A DNA stretch of 64,000 nt, taken from the NCBI GenBank assembly GCA_027886185.1, contig WOAB01000833.1, forward strand, positions 642,501-706,500, given 5' to 3'. The DNA comes from Rheum nobile (taxonomy: Eukaryota > Streptophyta > Magnoliopsida > Caryophyllales > Polygonaceae). The notes under the pieces are model-generated. The model had not been told where the DNA came from. It ran no database searches and saw only the letters and a list, made by a program, of their open reading frames with translations. Positions 22,366-31,673 of this stretch are shown here, in pieces (positions within the stretch are counted from its first letter, which is position 1; every line of letters begins with the position of its first letter). A program made the position numbers and the translations under genes.

Positions 22366-22375
22366 CCCTTGCGGG
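22366..22375 (-). ncRNA. GNRA-tetraloop hairpin 1, E6 3' region
   Basis: The - strand reads CCCGCAAGGG: the stem is the same as in E5 but the loop is GCAA. Outer segments CCTGGG and CTCAGG pair with one G-U wobble where E5 has a Watson-Crick pair. Retained pairing with sequence change suggests selection on RNA structure. Confidence 0.55.
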
Positions 22376-22599
22376 TTTTCAGCTCATCCCAGGATTTTGA
22401 TTGCCTTTTCAAATTTTTGTGGCTTTTTTTTTATTTAGAAAATGCAAGTACGAAATGCATGAAATAAATCTGTACACTAGCTATGATAGAAAATGAGTCT
22501 AAATCCCTCCCCATACTTGAAATACACATTGTCCTCAATGTAGAGACGAAGACAAAGAAATAGGGAAGAGAGAAAATAAACTCACTGAAAAGGTGGACA

Positions 22600-23819
22600 C
22601 TACGGATGGCGCAGCGGAGGTGGGTGCCTCCTAAAGTACTGCTCTTGAATAAAAACCTCGGCTACACTCAGCTGGTTGGTGATGTCCCGTGTAATCTCGG
22701 CCTGTATGGCCTGCAACCGAGCCAATGTCGCGTCGTTCACAGCCTCCTGACGCTGCGTGAAAGCATCAAAATGGACGAACATCTCGTCCCATGAGAACTC
22801 AGGGAGTGGTGCAGAAGTGGAGGCCACGTCGAGAGCAGGTGAATCGACATCCATGGTCATGGGCAAAGCAGCCTGTGGCTCAGTCTCCACGTCTGAAGGG
22901 ATAATCTCAGCGTCGGAAGGGATGTACCAACCAGTGAAATCTCTCGGATAAGCTAAAGGACGAGGGAGACGTAAAAGATGACCGCTATAAGAGCACCACA
23001 TATACTGCCCCAGAGATCTGCTCAACATACCACATCGCCGCATATAAGGGATATCATAGCGAATAGGGAAGAGCGGCTGCGGCATAGTATCCAACGAAAT
23101 CCTGTCCGCAGCAATCAAGGTAATCAACCCTCCCTAAACAATATCTTGCGCAGCGCCCTCGCAGATCTACTACAGCCAATACAGCCAAATCACAACCCAT
23201 CTAGGGGTCACCTCATATAATGGATCAATCATCGCGGAGAAAAGACCAAGATGTTTCAGGGAAACCTTTCCCTCCTCCACACACCCACAAAATGTCCTAA
23301 GCAGCATAGTGTATACCAAGCGGAGGCAGGGATGGACAATCTTGTCACTGGACTTTTCCTTCTTCTGATATTCAGGCATACCCGATGCACTGATCAAAAA
23401 TTCCTTCATGGCCGCCTTGTCGGGACCATGTCTCCACCCACCAGTAGACGGTCTCGAAACACCTAGCAATGCCCTAACGTCCTCGATAGGAAAACCATAA
23501 CTCCGACCCTCATACTTGAAGGTGATACCCGCAATGAATTTTTGCTCCTTGCCGTTAACGACACGATGCGTGTAGCTCTTAGTCATGGTGGCGATAAATT
23601 GGCAGCAAAGTTCAGGGAATACGGGGGCACATTTGTCTAGAAAGCCCCCCAATCCCAACTTGTCCAGACATTGCTGAGTCATGTCGAGCAAATCCAACTC
23701 AGCGAGTGATCCCTTATCAAAGAAATGAGTCGGCAATGCATGTCTAGCCGATACCACATCGTATATTTTCAACTCCTCCTCAGTCATCCCAACTTTCCTA
23801 GCCCTCGACATTGAGTAAG
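22600..23819 (-). pseudogene. E6 third ORF, ATHILA ORF-1-like protein
   Basis: Downstream of pol, where Athila elements often carry an extra ORF. A likely start is ATG at about 23819 (MSRARKVGMTEEELKIYD). It includes TYKYEGRSYGFP-type and EDVRALLGVS segments that recall the plant 'ATHILA ORF-1 / putative plant transposon protein' family (from memory, not searched). The first part ends near 23170. A second, frame-shifted part (23127-22600) runs ITLIAADRISLDTMPQP to a Pro-rich end with a short helical stretch. No signal peptide or membrane segment is obvious, so I do not call it an envelope protein. Function is unknown. Confidence 0.6.
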
Positions 23820-24689
23820 AAATGAAGTTCTTGAGACAAAAGGCTAGGCAAAGGGCACTCACAATCGGTCGAAGACAGACTACGAGGGTCACCGCGGGGC
23901 GGCGATGATTTCTGAGCACAGCAGCCGGGCCGCGGTGATGTTGACGCGAGGCGGCGACTGTTCACCTTCATCTCCAAATTCAAAAATTTGACTCGTACGA
24001 GGCGGCAATACTACGCCGCGAGGCGGTCACTGTGCGATTCCTCCTCAAACATCACCAAACCACCGGAAGAGCACCCAATTTGGTACTGATCACACCAACA
24101 AGCAAATGGTCACCCTCCTTCAACTACGAACCACCACAGGGGGGGTCGGAAATCACCACAAAGGAAGGTCTGGGTAGAGAAGAAACAAGGTTGGGTTAAG
24201 GGCTTCCCCTACCAAGGTGGGGGGAGAGGCCGATTTCGGTGGAGAGGGTTGTGGGCTAAGGTTTTGGAGATCGTGGAATAGGGTACGGCGGAGAGAGAGA
24301 TGGGGAAGAAAAAGGGGATAAGGGTTTGGCGGGAGAGCTAATGGGGTAATAAGTGAAGAAGGGAGGTACCGAGCCGCGGTTTTCAACTGACACCGTCAAT
24401 TCCTTCGTATCCAACTCAAGAAATAAAAATATTACTCACTCGTTTAAGGTTTTTTCGGGGCCCTTTATTTCTTGTTTTTTTTTTTAGAGTAGAGAAATTA
24501 TACCAGAGATCCACCGCGGGGCGGTGAATTCCACCGTTGGGCGGTGAGAGTCGCCGCGGGGCGGTGGGTTACGCTGAGTACCACGTCTTTTCTCGGATTT
24601 ACTTTCGTACCTGAAATGTGAGTAACAGGCGAACGAAACAAAGCAAAAATAAACTACGAAAATAATATAGGGAAGAGAAAAGAAAAGAA
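23820..24689 (-). other. E6 non-coding spacer between third ORF and pol
   Basis: Non-coding stretch with GC-word clusters at 23886-24025 and 24509-24565 and a purine-rich segment (24180-24370). I see no convincing gene. It ends at the conserved GGGAGGCAACCC block. Confidence 0.5.
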
Positions 24690-24725
24690 CTAACCCGGGT
24701 TGCCTCCCGGACAGCGCCTTGGTTA
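24690..24725 (-). other. Conserved GGGAGGCAACCC block, E6
   Basis: On the - strand it reads AAGGCGCTGTCCGGGAGGCA followed by ACCCGGGTTAG. It matches the E5 block at 17955-17982, although E5 has lost all of pol, so the block was kept when coding sequence was deleted. Confidence 0.6.
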
Positions 24726-24753
24726 ACGTCGTTGGCTCGACGTGGGTTGTGGC

Positions 24754-26088
24754 TCATCCTGTTTCAGTGTCAGGGTGTTCGAGGAGTAGTGTTTCGTCCT
24801 GGTTTGGATCGAACCCCTCGTGATAAGGATTGCATCTGTGGCCGTTCAACTTGAAGGTGGTGCCGGTCTTGGGATTAATCAGGCCTATGGCTCCATGGGG
24901 ATGCACCTCAGCGATTTCATACGGGCCTGACCACTTGGATTTCAGCTTTCCAGCAAAGAGCTTGAGCCGAGATTGGAATAGAAGAACTGTATCTCCTGGC
25001 TTGAAATCCTTTCGCAAAATATGCTTATCATGCCACTGCTTGGTCTTCGCCTTGTAGTTAACTGAGTTCTCGTAGGCGTCAAGGCGTAATTCCTCCAGTT
25101 CTTGCATTTGTAGCTTGCAGAGTTCGCCTGCTTCATCTAGTTGCAAGTTGCATTTCTTTATTGCCCACCACGCCTTATGTTCAAGTTCGACGGGGAGGTG
25201 ACAAGCTTTTCCATAAAACCAGCCGGAACGGTGACATCCCTATCGGAGTTTTGAAAGATGTACGGTATGCCCACAGCGCATCATTGACCTTGATGCTCCA
25301 ATCCCTCCGGTTGGCTGCTACTGTCTTCTCTAGTATAGCCTTAATCACTCTGTTGGAGTTCTCGGCCTGCCCATTAGTCTGAGGATGGTAGGCCGTGGAG
25401 ATTCTCTGAGTGACGTGATACTTCTTCAGTAGGGCAGTCACTGTCTTGTTTTGCATAAATGGGTTCCGCTGTCACTAATTAAAGCTTTGGGTATTCCAAA
25501 TCTTGAGAAAATGTTCTCTTTGAGGAAACCTGCCACAACTTTAGAATCATCAGTCCTGGTGGCCTTCGCTTCCACCCACTTGGAAACGTAGTCCATCGCA
25601 AGTAATATATAAAGATTCTCATGAGAGTTAGGAAAGGGTCCCATAAAATCCATGCCCCAAACATCAAATACCTCACAGAAGATCAATGATGATTGCGGCA
25701 TTTCATTCCTTCTGGTGATGTTGCCAACCCGTTGGCATCGGTCGCAGGATTTACAAAAAATGTAAGCATCCCTAAAGAGGTGTGGCCAATAAAATCCTGC
25801 TTCCAATACTTTCCTAGCAGTCCTATTTGCTCCAAAATGACCCCCACATGCTTCAGAATGACATAAGTTAAGGACGGATTATACCTCATTGTCTGGGAGA
25901 CATCGGCAGACTACCTGATCGACGCAATGCTTCCATAGGTAGGGATCATCCCAAACATAGTGGCGAGCTTCTCTGCACACCTTTGCTTTCTGGGCTCTGG
26001 TGTAGTCTGGGGGAAATTCCTCTCGAACCAGATAATTGACTATGTCTGCATACCATGGTCTGTAAGACTGGATTCCAAAGAGGTCCAT
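24754..26088 (-). pseudogene. E6 integrase
   Basis: It reads from MDLFGIQSYRPWY through a zinc-binding region (CRCLPDNEV, stop near 25879, then CKSCDRCQR) to the DDE core: GMDFMGPFP, ISDSGTH, NGQAENSNR. The C-terminal domain has KDFKPGDTVLLF and SKWSGPYEI and ends at the stop near 24754. Frameshifts lie near 25450 (after SDSGTH) and near 25210. It is very close in sequence to the E4 integrase. Confidence 0.87.
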
Positions 26089-26147
26089 GGCTATATGAAA
26101 AGGGGAGTCAGAAATATCTCTATGGCAAAGTGTGATTCCAGAGATGT

Positions 26148-26310
26148 GACCGCGGGGCGGTGATGTTTCTGGGGGTCGCGGTGAGCTTTCCTGGTACTCA
26201 AGTAATCCAACCACCGGGTCGCGGCCGGCATCGCCGCGGGGCGGTGGTATCTCCAACTTCATACTGGCTACAACTCGTCGGGTCGCGGTGGTGGTGACCG
26301 CGGGGCGGTG
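26148..26310 (-). repeat. GC-word cluster in E6 RNase H-integrase linker
   Basis: On the + strand, ACCGCGGGGCGGTG alternates with GGTCGCGGTG over 160 bp (near 26148, 26175, 26215, 26233, 26280, 26296). It occupies the same linker as the E4 cluster at 14566-14815 but uses a different consensus. Confidence 0.85.
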
Positions 26311-26408
26311 AGTGTTCTTTGAGCTGCCCTCGAGTGTAAAAAGTGTGTCATCTGGGAAGGTGCCATGTATGGGGCTCTGCTCTCCGGGTTTATCTTCCTC
26401 ATGGATGA

Positions 26409-28623
26409 GCCTACTCAAGTGATCCGCTACGAGGTTCTCTTCTCCCTTCTTATCACGGATTTCCACATCAAATTCAGTGAGAAGGAGAACCCATCGGATT
26501 AATCTTGGCTTTGCTTCTTTCTTCGTCATCAGGTAACGAAGAGCTGCGTGATCTGTGTAGATAATCACCTTGACTCCCAAGAGGTATTGCCTAAACTTTT
26601 CCAAGGCAAAGACAACTGCCAGCATTTCTTTCTCAGTGGTGGAGTAGTTCCTCTAGGCTCCATTCAGAGTCATGGAGGCGTAATGAATCACGTGGGATGC
26701 CCGTCCCACTTTCTGTCCTAGAACTGCTCCAACTGCATAATCGTTGGCGTCACACATGATCTCAAATGGGCGAGACCAGTCAGGTGCCTGAATAATGGGT
26801 GCACTTGTCAGGCGTTCTCTCAGGCAATCAAATGCTTTCTTGCATTCATCCGTGAATACGTAGGTCACTTCCTTCTTCAAGAGCTCGCATAGGGGTGAAG
26901 AAATTTTCGAGAAATCCTTGATAAATCTTCGGTAGAAACCTGCATGACCTAAAAAGGACCGTACTTCACGCACATTAGTAGGATAAGGCAGAGACTGAAT
27001 TACATCAATCTTTGCCTTATCGACCTCAATACCCCTAGCAGAGACAATATGACCCAGGACTATCCCCTGTTCTACCATAAAATGACACTTTTTATAATTT
27101 AAAACCAAATTGGTTTCAACACATCTTTTAAGTACAAGTGCCAAATGGTCTAAACATGAATCAAAGCTAGTTCCATGTACCGTAAAGTCATCCATAAAGA
27201 CCTCAATGAATTTCTCAACATAGTCAGAGAAGATACTAACCATACATCGTTGAAATGTACCGGGTGCGTTACACAATCCGAATGGCATTCTGCGGTATGC
27301 AAAAGTGCCAAAGGGACATGTAAAAGTGGTTTTCTCTTGGTCCTCTGGTGCGATGGCTACCTGGAAGTATCCTGAATATCCGTCAAGAAAACAGTAGTAG
27401 GGCCGCCCAGCAAGGCGTTCTAGCATTTGATCAATAAAGGGCAGGGGAAAGTGGTCTTTCCGAGTTACCGCATTCAGCTTACGGTAATCGATGCACACCC
27501 TCCATCATGTGGTGGTCCTGGTGGGAACTAAATCTCCGTGTTGATTCTCCACTATGGTAATTCCTCCTTTCTTAGGGACAACTTGGGTTGGACTTACCCA
27601 TTGGTTGTCCGAAATAGGGAAGATCATATCAGCCTTGAGGAGTTTAAGCACCTCTTTCTTTACCACTTCCATCATTGGAGGGTTCGGCCTTCTTTGTGGC
27701 TGCCTAGACGGTTTAGCTCCGTCCTCGAGCAGAATCTGATGCATACAAGTGGAGGGGCTTATCCCTTTTATGTCTGTAATGGTCCATCCAATTGCGGTTT
27801 TGTGCTCCCTGAGCACGTCCAACAGCTTCATTTCTTGATCTGCAGAAAGCGTACTAGACACAATGACTGGCAAAGTGTCTTTGGCTCCAAGAAAAGCGTA
27901 TTTGAGATGGTCCGGCAGCGGCTTCAATTCGATCTCTGGAGCCTGTTCAACAGAAGGAACGAGCCTTTCGCTCGGGCTTAGTAAGATAGGGCCAATGCCC
28001 AAAGGATATGTAGAATACTTACCATGAGTATCCAGCTGAGCGATGGCTTCCTGCATGTTAGAGGGTAAAGAGTATTCCTCATAGGACGCATCCAAATTAT
28101 TTTCAACAATAGACATCAACTCGTCAGAACCAGAAATATCAAAGACATCTTGTGCAATAGAATCGATCACATCAATGGAACACAAAGAATGGTCTTCCTT
28201 GGGGTATTTCATGGCTTCATAAATATTATATTCCACCTTCTCCCCATCAAATTCCATAGAAAGTGTCCCACTTTGCAAATCAAGTTTGGTCTTAGCAGTT
28301 TTCGAAAATGGCCTACCTAACAATATAGGAGTTGCCTTTGTATCTGTTTCCATATCTAAGACATAAAAATCTGCAGGGAATATCAATTTATCGACCATAA
28401 CAAGGACATCTTCTATAACTCTCCTAGGGTAGACACTAGACCTATCAACTAATTGAATTACAATACCTGTTTCCTGCAGAGGTCCAAGTGCAAGGGATTC
28501 ATAGAGAGAGTAGGGCAGCACATTAATGGAGGCACCAAGGTCGAGCATAGCTTTTTCAAATTTAGTGTCTCTGATAATACAAGGAATGCTCCACATACCT
28601 GGGTCTCCGCACTTCTTTGGCAT
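26409..28623 (-). pseudogene. E6 protease, reverse transcriptase and RNase H
   Basis: The protease-like part shows MLDLGASINVLPYSLY and TPILLGRPFSKTAK. RT shows CIDYRKLNAVTRKDHF, FLDGYSGYFQ, RMPFGLCNAP and the catalytic FMDDFTVHG. RNase H shows MCDANDYAVG, TEKEMLAVV, YTDHAALRYL and VADHLSR. Stops interrupt it at 27505-27507 (TGA before WRVCIDY) and 26653-26655 (TAG where E4 has CAG). No long deletion is seen. Confidence 0.88.
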
Positions 28624-28686
28624 GCGCCTCTGAAATACAGCAGATATGCGTTCGCTGACCTTGACTTTTTCCTTTCCCTTCAGCTT

Positions 28687-28962
28687 CTAGTTTCTTTTTA
28701 CAGTGCACAGCTCCTTTAGAAATTTAGCGTACCTTGGTACACTCTTGACGAGTTTGAGGAGTGGGATGTTCACCTCACACTTACTGAAAGTGTCAAAGAG
28801 ATCCTTGTCATCAATGACTCTCCTTTCCTTGAGTGCCTCTGGGAATGGGGCAGGTGGTTTCTCAGATCCAAGGGGAGGAAAGTTGGGGCGAACATAGGGA
28901 TCCTCCTCCTCGTCGGGGAAATCTGCGAGTTCTGGGCTCTCACTGCGCGGCGGTGAGTTCAA
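28687..28962 (-). pseudogene. E6 gag-protease linker segment
   Basis: A Pro/Glu-rich linker (DPYVRPNFPPLG), then DKDLFDTFSKCEVNIPLL and FLKELCTVKRN, equivalent to E4 34140-34010 and to the E5 frame. It ends at TAG where E4 reads CAG (RNQKLKGK). The GC-word cluster 28948-29037 lies at its upstream end. Confidence 0.75.
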
Positions 28963-30119
28963 CGCGGGGCGGTGGTGATGGCGTAAGATTACTGGGAGCT
29001 GTCACCAGGTCGCGGTAAGAACCGCCGCGGGGCGGTGACAATGGCTCATTGGCAATGTCGATCTCAGCGTTGTCGTCCTCTTCAGCAGTAGGAGCGACTT
29101 GTAATTCCTTGCCACTCCGTAGGGTTACTGCATGTGAAGTTTCTTTCCTGGACTCTTTTCTCAACCCAGCAACCTCATCGACTAGGCTGCTCACGGACTC
29201 CTTTATGCTCTTTATGTCAGCCGCAGTCTCGCGCACATGCATTGTAAAATGCATTGTTAGGGCATTGAGCATTGCTTCGGTTGAAGAGGGGTTGCTAGCA
29301 GCTGGTGGATTATCAAAGCAAGGTTGTTGCGTTATAACAGGCCCGTAGCCTTCAACAGCATGAACTTCAGCAATAGTGGTATCCTGCAGTTGCTTACCTA
29401 TCCCCACAATGGCTTCCTTCAAAGAAGCAATTTCTTGCGATACATGTGACTCGCTGGAGATAATAGCACTCACTAATCTGGTCCTTGGGAGTTCATTAAA
29501 ATCCCTTGTACCTTCAGCCATATCGTGAAGTGTGGTCATGGCGACATCGGGAGTCATATTTAGGATACTACCACCACATGTAGCATCAATCATTCTTCGT
29601 TCATCGTCCATCAGCCCGTTGTAAATATAGAGCACCAGAGATTTCTTATCAAAACCATGGAACGGGCAACTAGTGCAGAGTCGCTCGAACCGCTCACAAT
29701 AGTCATAGAGGGTCTCATCCTCACCTTGTTCGATGCTGGTGATTTCCCTTTTCAAGGCGTTTGCCATCTGAGTTGGAAAATAGCGTGCAAGGAAGACCTT
29801 ATGCATCTTAGTCCAGGAATCTATGCTCCCTCCAAGCAGATGATAATACCATTCTTCAGCCTTGTCTTTAAGAGTGAACCCGAAGGCTCTCATTTTAAGT
29901 TGTTCCTCAGTCGGCTGGCTTAATGCTCATAAGGATGCTGTGGAATTTGTTCAAATGAAGAATGGGATCCTCTCCACTTCGTCCATAAAATCTCAGGAGT
30001 AACCGTATTACTCCTGATCTGAGCTCAAAAGATACCCCATCAGCAAGGGGTGGAATGATTACAGCCAATGACTGTTGTATCAAGGTTGGTTTCGTCAATT
30101 GTCGGAGTGTCTGCGCCAT
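28940..30119 (-). pseudogene. E6 gag
   Basis: The likely start is ATG at about 30119 (MAQTLRQLTKPTLIQQ). A one-base frameshift near 29905 separates the first 70 residues (…SIKPAD) from MRAFGFTLKDKAEEWYYHL, the conserved core of plant retrotransposon gag. The core continues LARYFPTQM, YERFERLCTSCPFHGF-type and LYIYNGLMDDERRMID. It ends in a linker with a GC-word cluster (28948-29037) coding PPRGG-type residues. I see no CCHC zinc knuckle in this stretch. Confidence 0.85.
28948..29037 (-). repeat. GC-word cluster in E6 gag linker
   Basis: TGCGCGGCGGTGA, ACGCGGGGCGGTGG, AGGTCGCGGTAA and CCGCCGCGGGGCGGTGA within 90 bp at the gag-protease linker, the place matching the E4 cluster 34243-34430. Confidence 0.82.
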
Positions 30120-30235
30120 TCGTACCTGTCTCTGTATGAACTTCAACAAGTAGCGAATCAGAAGCAAAAGTATGGATCGTAAGATAGATCCACACGGCAA
30201 TCAATCACAAATAATCACAAACATAAAATTTGACT

Positions 30236-30254
30236 CCCCGGCAACGGCGCCAAA
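30236..30254 (-). other. E6 primer binding site
   Basis: The - strand reads TGGCGCCGTTGCCGGGGAG, two bases after the end of the 5' LTR, the same site as in E4 and E5. Confidence 0.85.
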
Positions 30255-30256
30255 TT

Positions 30257-31557
30257 TGACAGTGCCGGAAACCGGTGTCGTTTTCCTGTCAAAATAATCC
30301 CAATTCACCTACTAAAGAGTATACTAAGTAAGTCAGGGTCGATCCCACAGGGAGTCGGTTATCTGTATGCAATAACGTGTGACTAACAAGTAACAGGGGG
30401 TTGTTTGGAATAATCGCAATGTAACCAAAGATGTAATTACTGACAAGAAACGAAATATAATGAGGGAAAGTATTCCACCAGACAAATATCCACACCACAA
30501 TGCAATCGGTTGATCACTGAAAACTATCTTTCCAAATTCTTTTACTATCTTATTATTGTTCTCACCCTGATCGTGAATACTATCGATTCTCACAGTTGTC
30601 GATAGACTTATTACGGTACCAATGATAAAGTACAACTGATTCTCACAGTTGTCAGCGTACTCTAGCACCAATACAGCAATAGCAATGCACACAAGGATAT
30701 AGGATACATGCAAGTAGAAAGACGTACAAGTACTCACTCCCCTACTTAACATGCAATTGATTCTCACACACAATTGTACGCTCGGAACCCCTATACGCAC
30801 AATTGTGTTTGCCACTAGATATGCACTCGGAACCCCTATATGCAAACCTAGCAATATGATAGATGCCGAAAAAACTAGTTAGCTACGCTAGAAGAATCAA
30901 CATAAATCAATAGACAGTTCAAACAAGAGAATCAATCCAACTTAATAAGATATAGAACAAGGCATAGAAATCTCACAACCAATTCATTGTAGTGCTTCAA
31001 TTGTCTAGCGAAACAAAAGTGTTTAGCTATCCATTGTTCAAAAACCTAGAAATTGTATTGTTAAAAAGAGAGAGCGACTCTTCCTACGAACTATATAAAA
31101 AAAGATCTTAAATAGGTTCTCAGAAGTTTAACCTAGCAAACAAAATAAGGAAATAAAATATACTAAAGTAATAATGTCTAAAATAGGAATATTAATAAAA
31201 CACGTCAGCCGCGCGGTCTTCACTCCCACCGCGAGGCGGTAATGCTCCACCGCGAGGCGGTGGCTTCTTCTCTGAGGATCTTCGCCGGGTCGCGGTGGCA
31301 GTGGCGCGGGGCGGCACTGGCCAGCCTCTTCATCCTTCATCTGCTCCCAAGTACTACCAAGTGAGGTAGCTTTCTCCTTTAGTTTTGAGCAGACTTCTCC
31401 ATCAATCCTCTATCTTCTTCACTAAGCTGTAAAACCTTCATATATGTACTTCTTCAACTCTTCTCCTGGATTACAGACTTAGCCTCTTCTTATACCAAAA
31501 CTCCATCTAAAACGTGTCAATAGTCGCTAGTTAAGGTGCACTGAATTGCACCTATCA
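30257..31557 (-). repeat. E6 5' LTR (1301 bp)
   Basis: Same length as the 3' copy, with about ten substitutions by eye and no indel needed to match the lengths. The GC-word cluster is at 31213-31320. Confidence 0.92.
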
Positions 31558-31562
31558 AACAC

Positions 31563-31668
31563 TTAGAAATATCACTTCCTCCCTGTGGATTCGACCCTTG
31601 CTTGCCTCTACTACTTGTTTAGGTTTGTTAGGATTATTTTGTTTAGGTGTCATGACAACGCCTTATCA
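31563..31668 (+). repeat. E5 3' LTR, final 106 bp
   Basis: It continues the 3' LTR after E6 and its AACAC duplication: CCTCCCTGTGGATTCGACC, then CGCCTTATCA at the end. The next five bases, CCCAT, are the right target duplication of E5. Confidence 0.88.
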
Positions 31669-31673
31669 CCCAT

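Larger units (their letters stand above)
20627..31557 (-). mobile_element. E6: full-length Athila element (10931 bp)
   Basis: Two 1301-bp LTRs (20627-21927 and 30257-31557), each TGACAG...TATCA on the + strand. Target duplications are AACAC at 20622-20626 and 31558-31562. On the - strand the order is primer site, gag, protease, RT, RNase H, integrase, extra ORF, conserved hairpins, polypurine tract. By eye the LTRs differ at about ten positions (under 1 %), so insertion was recent. Coding regions still carry several stops and frameshifts, so this copy is not autonomous now. Confidence 0.92.
14866..31668 (+). mobile_element. E5: non-autonomous Athila derivative, about 5.9 kb without E6
   Basis: 5' LTR 14866-16367, primer site 16371-16388, one decayed gag-like frame, long non-coding tail, polypurine tract, and a 3' LTR split by E6 into 19231-20626 and 31563-31668. 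Both LTRs come to 1502 bp. Target duplications are CCCAT at 14861-14865 and 31669-31673. RT, RNase H and integrase are absent and the gag N-terminus is missing. The two LTRs differ at roughly 45 sites by eye (about 3 %). It would need proteins from another Athila to move. Confidence 0.87.

Noticed and set aside
22600..23819. Envelope gene making E6 a retrovirus-like element
   Set aside because: No signal peptide, furin-like site or transmembrane helix could be seen. The frame is better described as an Athila extra ORF of unknown role.
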